A stretch of 64,000 bases of DNA from Luteimonas sp. MC1750 (GTDB lineage Bacteria > Pseudomonadota > Gammaproteobacteria > Xanthomonadales > Xanthomonadaceae). Where the stretch lies: positions 1,178,001 to 1,242,000 of the forward strand of contig NZ_CP067113.1 in the NCBI RefSeq assembly GCF_016615955.1, written 5' to 3'. How positions within the stretch are numbered: the stretch's first letter is position 1; each line of letters opens with the position of its first letter. The position numbers and the translations under genes were made by a program. This document shows, piece by piece, positions 57,494 to 64,000 of this stretch. The notes below the pieces were generated by a model. The model did not search any database and was not told the DNA's origin. It saw only the letters and a program-made list of their open reading frames with translations.

Positions 57494-57772
57494 ATGTCCG
57501 ATCTCGACATCACACACCACCGCATCCCCGGGCGCTTCGTGACCGGGGTCGACGGCCACGTCGCCAACGTCGACTACGAAATGGCCGACGGAGTCATGCA
57601 CATCACCCACACCCGGGTGCCCGAGGCGATCGGAGGGCGGGGGATCGCCGGCAAGCTGGTCGAGGCGGCGTTCCACCACGCCCGTGTCGAGGGCTGGAAG
57701 GTCCGGCCGCTGTGCGAGTACGCCGCGACCTGGGTCCGCCGCCACCCCGAGTACGCCGACCTGGTCCGTTGA
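57494..57772 (+). CDS. Small GCN5-related N-acetyltransferase (YjdJ type)
   Basis: 92 aa acetyltransferase of the short GNAT family (Gcn5-like, PF14542 type). VANVDYEMADGVMHITHTRV makes the first strands, EAIGGRGIAGKLVEAAFHHA at about 43-62 carries the acetyl-CoA loop, and the end WKVRPLCEYAATWVRRHPEY has the Cys and His-Pro-Glu-Tyr typical of the family. No substrate is known for the family. It lies 9 nt after the lysine-rich protein gene on the same strand, so that protein is a candidate substrate. Convergent or overlapping genes are absent; rluF follows 77 nt later. Confidence 0.88.
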   Translation: MSDLDITHHRIPGRFVTGVDGHVANVDYEMADGVMHITHTRVPEAIGGRGIAGKLVEAAFHHARVEGWKVRPLCEYAATWVRRHPEYADLVR

Positions 57773-57849
57773 GGGCGGCCGGTCACGGGTAACCGCCCGC
57801 GGCCGCCCGCGATCTGCCAGACTTGCGCCCCTTTCACGCGGGGCCGCCT

Positions 57850-58569
57850 GTGTCGATTCGCCTCAACAAGCACATCAGCGAGACCGGGGCCTGCTCGCGC
57901 CGTGAAGCCGACCGGCTGATCGGCGAAGGCCGGGTCACGGTCAACGGGATCCGGGCCCGGGTCGGCGCCGAGGTGGGCGAGGGCGACGAGGTGCTCGTCG
58001 ACGGACGCCCGCTGCGCGCGCGCAGCGCCGCGCCGGGCAAGCGCCGGCACGTCTATATCGCCCTGTACAAGCCCACCGGCGTCACCTGCACCACCGAAAC
58101 CGGGGTCGCCGGCAATATCGTCGACTTCGTCGGGCATCAGGAGCGCATCTTCCCCATTGGCCGGCTGGACAAGGACTCCGAGGGCCTGATCCTGCTCACC
58201 AGCAACGGCGACATCGTCAACGCCGTGCTGCGCGCCGAGAACAAGCTCGAGAAGGAATACCTGGTGGGGGTCAACAACCCGGTCACCGACGACTTCCTGC
58301 GCGGGATGGCCCGCGGGGTCCCGATCCACGGCGAGGTGACCCTGCCATGTCGCACCGGGAAGCTCGGACGCTACGGATTCCGCGTCACCCTGGTCCAGGG
58401 CCTGAACCGCCAGATCCGCCTGATGGCCGCGCACTTCGGCTATCGGGTGAAGCGCCTGGTGCGGGTGCGCATCGGGCCGGTGCAGATCGGCCACCTGAAG
58501 CCGGGGCGCTGGCGCAACCTCAGCGAAGCCGAGCTGGCGGCGCTGTTGCCTGGCCAGGACGCCTGGTGA
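57850..58569 (+). CDS. rluF: 23S rRNA pseudouridine synthase RluF-like
   Basis: 239 aa. An N-terminal S4 RNA-binding domain (about 1-65: RLNKHISETGACSRREADRL, GRVTVNG) is followed by the RsuA-type catalytic domain with IGRLDKDSEGLILLTSNGDI (Asp of the GRLDxxS motif). VTLVQGLNRQIRLMAAHFGY and PVQIGHLKPGRWRNLSEAEL match RluF over RsuA and RluE. RluF makes pseudouridine 2604 of 23S rRNA. The GTG start at 57850 (SIRLNKHI) is the family N-terminus; a TTG at 57823 is in frame upstream. Confidence 0.9.
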   Translation: MSIRLNKHISETGACSRREADRLIGEGRVTVNGIRARVGAEVGEGDEVLVDGRPLRARSAAPGKRRHVYIALYKPTGVTCTTETGVAGNIVDFVGHQERIFPIGRLDKDSEGLILLTSNGDIVNAVLRAENKLEKEYLVGVNNPVTDDFLRGMARGVPIHGEVTLPCRTGKLGRYGFRVTLVQGLNRQIRLMAAHFGYRVKRLVRVRIGPVQIGHLKPGRWRNLSEAELAALLPGQDAW

Positions 58570-58611
58570 CCGGGCCATCCGGGTCCCCGGGATGACGGGT
58601 GGTGCCGGGCA

Positions 58612-58828
58612 TTCACATTTGCGGTCGAAAGTGCGGTATGGTGCGTCCACTGTTCAAAGCGGGATCACGGTACATCGTGGCTCCGGTGCGGTAGATCCAA
58701 GGTTTCAAGGCCGGTCAACGGCCGGGTCCTGACGATCCGCTCCATCGTTCCTGTGTTACCCCTTGCTTCGCAGTCTCGGATCCGTTCGCGGACCGTGCCA
58801 ATTCCAAAACGTTTCAAGGAGTAACACC
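58612..58828 (+). promoter_or_regulatory. Long 5' leader of the cold-shock gene
   Basis: A 259-bp gap (58570-58828) precedes cspA with no gene. A possible promoter is TTCACA (58612-58617) with TATGGT (58637-58642), 19-bp spacer, which would leave a leader of about 180 nt. In that leader GGCCG/CGGCC (58709-58713 and 58719-58723) forms a small hairpin, and the end AAACGTTTCAAGGAGTAACACC carries a strong ribosome-binding site. A long leader is typical of cold-shock mRNAs with thermosensor folding. I cannot identify a cold box. Confidence 0.42.
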
Positions 58829-59038
58829 ATGTCCGATCGTCAGACCGGCACCGTCAAGTGGTTCAACGACGCCAAGGGCTTCGGCTTCATCACCCCCGAG
58901 AGCGGCCAGGACCTCTTCGTCCACTTCCGTTCCATCCAGGGCACCGGCTTCAAGTCGCTGCAGGAAGGACAGAAGGTCTCGTTCAAGGTCGTGCAGGGCC
59001 AGAAGGGTCTGCAGGCTGACGAGGTGCAGGCCGTCTAA
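58829..59038 (+). CDS. cspA: Cold-shock domain protein (CspA family)
   Basis: 69 aa beta-barrel RNA chaperone. RNP1-like [10 protein letters not shown] and RNP2-like [10 protein letters not shown], the TVKWFND start and the closing [10 protein letters not shown] are all those of a single-domain Csp. It binds single-stranded RNA and DNA. AAGGAG precedes the ATG by 7 nt. The long leader suggests post-transcriptional control; the terminator follows 25 nt after the stop, so the gene is monocistronic. Confidence 0.96.
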   Translation: MSDRQTGTVKWFNDAKGFGFITPESGQDLFVHFRSIQGTGFKSLQEGQKVSFKVVQGQKGLQADEVQAV

Positions 59039-59061
59039 GGCCCGCGTCTCGCGACACCAGA

Positions 59062-59091
59062 AGGCCCCGGGCGGAAACGCCCGGGGCTTTT
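59062..59091 (+). terminator. Rho-independent terminator of cspA
   Basis: GCCCCGGGCG (59064-59073), loop GAAA, CGCCCGGGGC (59078-59087), then TTTT. A very stable 10-bp GC stem with a tetraloop. Confidence 0.92.
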
Positions 59092-59247
59092 CGTTTGTGC
59101 GCTGGTTCTGGATTGGCCACAGGCGGGACGCGTGGCGGTGCTGCGGCGCCATGCGTCAAAGCGCCGCGGCGCTGCCAGGTCGTGATCGCCGGCATCACGC
59201 GCGGCGGGCTAGCCTTTTTGCATTGCTGATTGGGACAGGGGAACAGG

Positions 59248-60093
59248 ATGTATCGCACGACACGCGGGCTCGCGACCAGTGGACTGCTGCTGGCGCTGGC
59301 GCTGGCCGGATGCCGTCAGGAGGCCGAGGTGCCCGGGGGCACCGCCGGGCCGGATGCTTCCGTGACGCCTGCGGCGGCCGACACGGCCGCGGCCGCACCG
59401 GTGGCGCTCGAGGACGTGATGGAGACCGATCCGCGCTACATCGTCGGCATCAGCTATCCGCCGGGCATGGATCGCTACCCGGGGCTGGCGGCGGAGCTCA
59501 GGCGCTACGCAGACGCCGCGCGCGCCGACCTGATGGAAGCGGTCGAGGCGCACGACCCGGCCGAGGGCGGCGAGCGCATCCCCTACGACCTGACCCTGGC
59601 CTACGACGTCCTGATGGAGACCCCGACCATCGTCGCGGTCCAGGCCTGGGGCACGCTCTATACCGGTGGCGCCCACGGCAACCCGCTGGTGGCGCGCTTC
59701 GTCTGGCTGCCGCAGCGCAAGGAGATGCTGCGCGCGGAGAAGCTGGTGGCCGGCGAGGACGGCTGGCGCGAGGTCTCGGCCTTCTGCCGCGAGTCCCTGC
59801 ACGCGGCGCTGTCGCAGCGGCTGGACGCCGACGACGTCGCGCCGGCCGACCGCGTGAAGCTCATGCGCAGCGGCAGCGAGATGATCGACGACGGGACCGG
59901 TTCGCTGGCGGAGAATTTCGGCCAGTTCGAACCGCTGCCGGGTGAAGGCGGCCGGCTTCGCGGGCTGCGCTTCGTGTTCCCGCCCTACCAGGTGGGGCCG
60001 TATTCCGACGGCATGCAGACCGTCGAGGTGCCGGCGTCCGTGCTGCTGCCGCATCTTGCCCCGGAATACCGCGACCTGTTCGCGGCCGGCTGA
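59248..60093 (+). CDS. DUF3298/RsiV-like lipoprotein
   Basis: 281 aa lipoprotein with lipobox ALAGC (Cys22), an Ala/Thr linker, then a DUF4163-like region (DPRYIVGISYPPGMDRYPGL) and a C-terminal DUF3298/RsiV_C domain (TGGAHGNPLVARFVWLPQRK, then PPYQVGPYSDGMQTVEVPAS). These domains occur in RsiV and in PdaC-like peptidoglycan deacetylases, but no deacetylase catalytic domain is present here. A cell-envelope role is likely, and the ligand is unknown. The ATG at 59248 follows GGAACAGG. TAGCCT at 59210-59215 may be a promoter box. Confidence 0.82.
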   Translation: MYRTTRGLATSGLLLALALAGCRQEAEVPGGTAGPDASVTPAAADTAAAAPVALEDVMETDPRYIVGISYPPGMDRYPGLAAELRRYADAARADLMEAVEAHDPAEGGERIPYDLTLAYDVLMETPTIVAVQAWGTLYTGGAHGNPLVARFVWLPQRKEMLRAEKLVAGEDGWREVSAFCRESLHAALSQRLDADDVAPADRVKLMRSGSEMIDDGTGSLAENFGQFEPLPGEGGRLRGLRFVFPPYQVGPYSDGMQTVEVPASVLLPHLAPEYRDLFAAG

Positions 60094-60144
60094 GCCGGGC
60101 CGCGGGCCGAGCCCGGCCCACGCTGGCGGCTCGAGGCCCGGAAA

Positions 60145-60176
60145 GAACTTCCCCCGCCGGAGCGGGGGAAGTGGTT
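60145..60176. terminator. Bidirectional terminator between DUF3298 lipoprotein and dcp
   Basis: ACTTCCCCCGC (60147-60157), loop CGGA, GCGGGGGAAGT (60162-60172): an 11-bp perfect stem between two convergent genes. T-rich flanks are weak on both strands (GGTTC on +, TCTTTCC on -). Confidence 0.7.
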
Positions 60177-60180
60177 CAAC

Positions 60181-62403
60181 TCAGTCCTGCTGCGCTGCCC
60201 CGGCCGGCGGTGCGCCGTCCTCGACCGCGCCGTCCAGGCCGCGCTTGACCAGGAGCGGGCGGATGTCGGGCTCCTTGCCCGAGAAGTCACGGAACAGCTG
60301 CAGCGCGTCCTTGCTGCCGCCCTGCGACAGCAGGGTCGCGCGGAAGCGGTCGCCGTTGGCGCGGGTCAGGCCGCCGTTTTCCTCGATCCAGGCCACGGTG
60401 TTGGCGTCCAGCACCTCGGACCAGATGTAGGCGTAGTAGCCGGCCGCGTAGCCGCCCATGATGTGGCTGAAGTACGTGGTGCGGTAGCGCGGCGGCACCG
60501 CGGCGAAGTCCAGGCCGGCGGCCTTGAGCGCGGCGGCCTCGGTGGCGAGGATGTCGCCCTTTGCCGGCAGCCTGTCGGCCGGCAGCTGGTGCAGGTACTG
60601 GTCGAGCATCGCCGCGCCCAGGTACTCGGTGGTGGCGAAGCCCTGGTTGAACTTGGCGGTCTCGACCACCTTGTCCAGCAGCGCCTGCGGCATCGGCTCG
60701 CCGGTCTGGTGGTGCTTGGCGTAGTTGGCGAGGATCGACGGCCAGTCGGCCCACATCTCGTTGACCTGCGAGGGGAACTCGACGAAGTCGCGCGGGACGC
60801 TGGTGCCGGAGAAGTAGGGGTATTCCACGTCCGAGAACATGCCGTGCAGCGCATGGCCGAACTCGTGGAACATGGTCGTCACTTCGTCCCAGGTCAGCAG
60901 GGTCGGCTTGCCGGTTTCCGGCTTGGGGATGTTCTGGTGGTTGGCCACCACCGGCTTGGTGTCCTCGAGGCCCGACTGGGTGACGTAGGAACTCATCCAG
61001 GCGCCGCCGCGCTTCGAGTCGCGCGCATAGGGGTCGAAAATGAAGAACGCGAGCTGGCTGCCGTCGGCGTTGGAGACCTCGTACACCCAGGTGTCGGGGT
61101 GGTACTTCGGCAGGTCGGTGCGCGGCTTGAAGGTGATGCCGTACAGCTGGGTGGCGGCGTGGAAGACGCCGTTTTCCAGCACGTTCTTCATTTCCAGGTA
61201 GGGCTTGAGCTGGGCCTCGTCGAAGTCGTACTCGGCCTTGCGCACCTTCTCGGTGTAGTAGGCCCAGTCCCAGGGCGCGAGCTGGAAGGTCGGCTCGCCC
61301 TTGGCCTTCTGCTCGGCGTCGATCATCGCCTGCAGCTTGCCGGCCTCGCGACGCGCGTTGGCGACGGCGGCCGGGGCCAGCTGGCCCAGCATGGCGTTGA
61401 CCGCCTCGGTGGTCTTGGCGGTTTCTCCGTCGAGCACGTAGTCGGCATAGGTGTCGAAGCCGAGCATCTTCGCGCGCTCGGCGCGCAGCTTCAGCACCTG
61501 GGCCACCAGGCCGGTGTTGTCCCACTGGTTGCCGCGCGCGCCGCGGACCACGGAGGCCTTGTGGATGCGCTCGCGCAGCTCGCGGTTGGCCAGCTGCGAC
61601 AGCGGCGGCTGGCCGGTGGTGTTGAGCAGGGTGACGACGTACTTGCCCTCGTGGCCGCGCGACTTCGCGGCGTTGGCGGCGGCCTGGATCTGCTCCGGGG
61701 TCAGCCCCTCGAGCTCGGCGGCGGTATCGACCACCACGGCGGAGTCGTTCACCTCGGCCAGCACGTTCTGGCTGAAGGTGGTGCCCAGCGTCGCCAGTTC
61801 GGAGTTGATCTGCTTCAGGCGGGCCTTCTGGGTTTCATCCAGGGCGGCGCCGGCGCGCACGAGGTCCTTGTAGTACTCCTCGACCAGGCGCACGCCCTCG
61901 GCGTCGAGGCCGAGCCCGGCGCGGTTGTCATGCAGGGTCTTGATGCGCGCGAACAGCTTCGGGTCGAGCGCGATCGCGTCGCGGTGCGCGGCGAACTTCG
62001 CCGAGTAGTCGGCCTGCAGCTTCTTGCGCGCGTCGTTGGTGTCGGTACCGACCAGGTTGAAGAACACGCGCATCGCGCGGCCGAGGGTCTCGCCGTTGGT
62101 TTCCAGCGCGAGGATGGTGTTCTCGACGGTCGGCGGTTCCGGGTTGTCGGCGATCGCGCGCACTTCGGCGAGCTGCTCGGCCATGCCGGCGTCGAAGGCC
62201 GGCGCGAAGTGCTCATCGCGGATCCGGTCGAAATGCGGGTACTGCAGCGGCAGGGTGCTGCGTGCCGCGAACGGGTTGCCCTTCAGGGCCTCGGCGCTGG
62301 CGGCCATGGTGGACTCCGCGTCGGCGGTGGACTGGGCGAGGGCGGGCGACATGCCGGCCCCGGCGAGGGCGATGGCCAGGGCGAGCGACAGCGGATGCTT
62401 CAT
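60181..62403 (-). CDS. dcp: Peptidyl-dipeptidase Dcp-like M3 metallopeptidase
   Basis: 740 aa periplasmic zinc peptidase. A signal peptide (LSLALAIALAGAGMSPALAQ) starts it. The M3 zinc site is H513-E-F-G-H517 in TMFHEFGHALHGMFS, with the third ligand Glu in the downstream FVEFPSQVNEMWADWP. The N-terminal half has the M3 neurolysin-like helical lid (EEYYKDLVRAGAALDETQKA-like helices). ETAKTTEAVNAMLGQLAPAA and AYTHIW-like C-terminal sequence (GYAAGYYAYIWSEVL) complete the family picture. It removes dipeptides from C-termini. Long antisense frames over this gene are shadows. TACCCT upstream may be its promoter. Confidence 0.93.
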   Translation of the reverse strand: MKHPLSLALAIALAGAGMSPALAQSTADAESTMAASAEALKGNPFAARSTLPLQYPHFDRIRDEHFAPAFDAGMAEQLAEVRAIADNPEPPTVENTILALETNGETLGRAMRVFFNLVGTDTNDARKKLQADYSAKFAAHRDAIALDPKLFARIKTLHDNRAGLGLDAEGVRLVEEYYKDLVRAGAALDETQKARLKQINSELATLGTTFSQNVLAEVNDSAVVVDTAAELEGLTPEQIQAAANAAKSRGHEGKYVVTLLNTTGQPPLSQLANRELRERIHKASVVRGARGNQWDNTGLVAQVLKLRAERAKMLGFDTYADYVLDGETAKTTEAVNAMLGQLAPAAVANARREAGKLQAMIDAEQKAKGEPTFQLAPWDWAYYTEKVRKAEYDFDEAQLKPYLEMKNVLENGVFHAATQLYGITFKPRTDLPKYHPDTWVYEVSNADGSQLAFFIFDPYARDSKRGGAWMSSYVTQSGLEDTKPVVANHQNIPKPETGKPTLLTWDEVTTMFHEFGHALHGMFSDVEYPYFSGTSVPRDFVEFPSQVNEMWADWPSILANYAKHHQTGEPMPQALLDKVVETAKFNQGFATTEYLGAAMLDQYLHQLPADRLPAKGDILATEAAALKAAGLDFAAVPPRYRTTYFSHIMGGYAAGYYAYIWSEVLDANTVAWIEENGGLTRANGDRFRATLLSQGGSKDALQLFRDFSGKEPDIRPLLVKRGLDGAVEDGAPPAGAAQQD

Positions 62404-62528
62404 CGGGTGGTTCCTTGCGCGACTGAGTTCCCTAGGGTACCCGGTCAGGGCGGAGGCCCAACGTGACTAAAGCCATGGTCGGTGAAGGCCCGGCTGCAGC
62501 CGCTCCCGCGGGGTGGCGACGGCCCGGC
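62404..62528. other. Intergenic gap dcp/usp with decayed REP-like half
   Basis: CGGCTGCAGCCGCTCCCGCGG at about 62491-62511 looks like the AGCCGCTCC arm of the REP unit with changed ends (single copy, no GTAG). Nothing else is seen in the gap. Confidence 0.4.
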
Positions 62529-62951
62529 TCAGCGGACGATGGTGACGGGGATGTCGGTCTGCGCGATGACCTTGCTGGAGACCGAGCCCAGCAGGATGCC
62601 CTTGACCGAACCGCGGCCGTGGGAGCCCATGACCAGCAGGTCGACCTTGTTGTCGCGCGCGGCGGCGAGGATCGCGTCGGCGGGCTCGCCCACCACCGCG
62701 AGTTCGCGCACCTCGGCCTTGCTGCGGGCCAGCGCGCGGCGCACCGGGGCCAGCATGCGCTCATGGTTTTCCGCATGGATCCGCTCCATCGCCTCGCGGC
62801 CGATCTTGCTCACCACGCCCGGGAACGGGGCGGCGTCCACGGCGACCAGGACGATCCTGGCGGGCTTGGCGAGGCGCTTGGCCAGGGCGTTGGCGTGCTT
62901 CGCGGCGCGGACGCTGATATCGCTGCCGTCGACGGCGACCAGGATCTTCAT
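62529..62951 (-). CDS. Universal stress protein
   Basis: 140 aa single-domain UspA-fold protein. MKILVAVDGSDISVRAAKHA at the start, and the ATP-binding GxxGx9GSVS pattern is GSHGRGSVKGILLGSVSSKV at about 112-131, ending with IAQTDIPVTIVR. Usp proteins of this ATP-binding type help survival under stress. GAAGGAAACC lies before the ATG, and TAGAAT (complement of 62988-62993) is a likely -10 with a 30-nt leader. It is not obviously in an operon. Confidence 0.93.
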   Translation of the reverse strand: MKILVAVDGSDISVRAAKHANALAKRLAKPARIVLVAVDAAPFPGVVSKIGREAMERIHAENHERMLAPVRRALARSKAEVRELAVVGEPADAILAAARDNKVDLLVMGSHGRGSVKGILLGSVSSKVIAQTDIPVTIVR

Positions 62952-62987
62952 GCGGGGTTTCCTTCGGCTTGTGCGTGTTGGGTCGGG

Positions 62988-62993
62988 ATTCTA
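62988..62993 (-). promoter_or_regulatory. -10 box of the universal stress gene
   Basis: TAGAAT on the minus strand, 36 nt upstream of the ATG, with a Shine-Dalgarno in between. This is a normal leadered arrangement and contrasts with the leaderless set. Confidence 0.5.
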
Positions 62994-63021
62994 CGCCGGT
63001 GGCCAGCGGCGGGTGCCGGGG

Positions 63022-63831
63022 CTACTTCTCGACGAAGGCCCGTTCGAAGACATAGTCGCCGATGGCGCCGATGCGCATCGAGGGCTTGAAGCCGCGGCCG
63101 TCGAGCAGCGCGCGGAAATCAGCCAGCATCCCCGGGCTGCCGCAGATCATCGCGCGGTCCTTCGCCGGGTCCAGCGCATCGAGCCCCAGGTCGGACATCA
63201 TCTGGCCGGTGGCCATCAGGTCGGTCAGGCGGCCACGCTGCTGGCGGCCGTCGAAGGTGAAGTCGGCGCGGGTCACCGCCGGGTAATAGACCAGGCGCTC
63301 GCGCAGGATGTCGCCCAGCAGTTCGTGCTGCGGCAGTTCCCTGACGATGTAGTCGCGGTAGCAGAGGTCGGCCTCGTGGCGGACGCCATGGCACAGCACC
63401 ACGCGCTCGAAGCGCTCGTAGGTCGCCGGATCCTTGATGACCGACATCCACGGCGCCAGCCCGGTCCCCGTGCCCAGCAGGTACAGGTTGCGGCCGGGGT
63501 GGAGATCGCTGATCAGCAGGGTGCCGGTCGGCTTGCGGCCGATCAGCACCTCGTCGCCGGGCTGGATGTGCTGCAGGCGCGAGGTCAGCGGACCATCCGG
63601 CACCTTGATGCTGAAGAATTCGAGCTGCTCCTCCCAGTTCGCGCTGGCGATCGAGTACGCGCGCATCAGCGGCTTGCTGCCGCCGCCCGGCTGTTCCACC
63701 GGCAGGCCGATCATCACGAACTGCCCGTTCTCGAAACGGAAGCCGTCGTCGCGGGTCGTGGTGAAGCTGAAGTAGTCGTCCGTCCAGTGACGGACGTCCA
63801 GCACCGTCTCGGTGCCAAACGCGGAAGACAT
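63022..63831 (-). CDS. fpr: Ferredoxin--NADP(+) reductase
   Basis: 269 aa FAD flavoprotein that transfers electrons between NADPH and ferredoxin or flavodoxin. FAD motif LMRAYSIASANWEEQLEFFS at about 67-86 (RxYS), the NADP-binding GTGTGLAPWMSVIKDPATYE region, and AMICGSPGMLADFRALLDGR. The C-terminus VFERAFVEK ends in Lys, as in the bacterial subclass-I Fpr of Azotobacter and Pseudomonas. MSSAFGTETV at 63831 gives the family start; the frame is open to 63867. TACAAT (complement of 63866-63871) may be its promoter. Confidence 0.93.
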   Translation of the reverse strand: MSSAFGTETVLDVRHWTDDYFSFTTTRDDGFRFENGQFVMIGLPVEQPGGGSKPLMRAYSIASANWEEQLEFFSIKVPDGPLTSRLQHIQPGDEVLIGRKPTGTLLISDLHPGRNLYLLGTGTGLAPWMSVIKDPATYERFERVVLCHGVRHEADLCYRDYIVRELPQHELLGDILRERLVYYPAVTRADFTFDGRQQRGRLTDLMATGQMMSDLGLDALDPAKDRAMICGSPGMLADFRALLDGRGFKPSMRIGAIGDYVFERAFVEK

Positions 63832-63889
63832 GCGGATATGGGCCGGAGGGGAGGGAAACCGGCCCATTGTACGCCGCTGCCGCGGCCCG

Positions 63890-64000
63890 TCAGCGGTAGC
63901 CCGCGGCCTGCAGTTCGAACAGCTCGGCGTAGCGGCCGCCCTCGGCCATCAGCTGGTCGTGGGTGCCGCTGGCCTCGATGCGGCCATCGCCCATCACCAG
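63890..64000 (-). CDS. ABC transporter ATP-binding/permease C-terminus (partial)
   Basis: Only the last 36 codons are in the window: VMGDGRIEASGTHDQLMAEG with following GRYAELFELQAAGYR. The D-loop/H-loop spacing GRIEASGTHDQL is typical of ABC exporter ATPase ends (MsbA/lipid or peptide exporter half-transporter). The rest lies beyond the right edge, so no substrate can be given. The gene is on the same strand as fpr, which follows it. Confidence 0.75.
   Translation of the reverse strand: MVMGDGRIEASGTHDQLMAEGGRYAELFELQAAGYR

Noticed and set aside
56506..57792. 428-codon frame overlapping the H1-like gene and GNAT
   Set aside because: Arg/Pro-rich translation with no domain; two recognisable genes with ribosome-binding sites occupy the region. 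Kept only as the -1 frame in the slippage note.
60463..62466. 667-codon open frame antisense to the M3 peptidase
   Set aside because: Low-complexity Gly/Val/Arg/Leu-rich translation with no domain; it mirrors codon bias of the real gene with HEFGH site on the other strand.

Overview
The window is a compact, very GC-rich bacterial chromosome segment. Gene order, protein signatures and GTAGGAGCGGCT-type repeats fit a member of the Lysobacteraceae/Xanthomonadaceae (Lysobacter, Luteimonas or Pseudoxanthomonas-like). The placement is inferred from family and synteny knowledge, not from a search. I see about 55 protein genes, one tRNA gene, several terminators, REP-type inverted repeats and a short tandem array. 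I see no prophage, insertion sequence, CRISPR array or rRNA.

Layout. 1-5782: right end of an exopolysaccharide locus of the exosortase-A (XrtA) type. It holds the end of a PLP decarboxylase on the + strand and a minus-strand operon of export lipoprotein, chain-length determinant, CpsD-like ATPase with a degenerate P-loop, outer-membrane protein and acyltransferase. 5913-11500: galE, an alpha/beta hydrolase, thiD, an acyltransferase and a SulP transporter. 11654-15888: phoH, bcp and gcvR facing dapA and a bamC-like lipoprotein (the gcvR/bcp and dapA/bamC arrangement also known in E. coli). 15968-22493: fdxA, tRNA-Glu(CUC), pcnB-folK-panB-panC-(REP cluster)-panD-pgi. 22588-31448: a 14-bp tandem array, then queG facing nnr-tsaE-amiC-mutL, followed by a DUF1684 lipoprotein and a TraB/GumN protein where E. 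coli has miaA-hfq. 31406-38748: an RnfB-like ferredoxin, metG, a large TonB-dependent receptor, a DUF2147 protein and mrp/apbC. 38855-50749: dcd, HIT, dienelactone hydrolase, rimO, acyltransferase, greB, a HerA-like ATPase, a LysM transglycosylase, selO and uup. 50877-64000: a MASE2-GGDEF protein with an altered active site, M14 peptidase, POT transporter plus rhomboid, a lysine-rich H1-like protein plus small GNAT, rluF, a cold-shock gene, a DUF3298 lipoprotein, M3 peptidase, universal stress protein, ferredoxin reductase and the end of an ABC transporter gene.

Most of the window is core metabolism and maintenance: lysine and pantothenate synthesis, tRNA and ribosome modification, NAD(P)H repair, mismatch repair, cell-wall hydrolysis and proteolysis. 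No single unmistakable new system stands out. The features I find most worth checking are: (i) a recurrent arrangement in which a -10-like hexamer lies exactly 6 nt before an ATG with no Shine-Dalgarno (thiD, sulP, queG, nnr, selO, uup), suggesting leaderless mRNAs; (ii) a MASE2 diguanylate cyclase with GGDKF in place of GGDEF but an intact RxxD inhibitory site; (iii) a lysine-rich histone-H1-like protein followed after 9 nt by a small GCN5-like acetyltransferase; and (iv) REP elements inside the pan operon, one of which supplies the panC stop codon.
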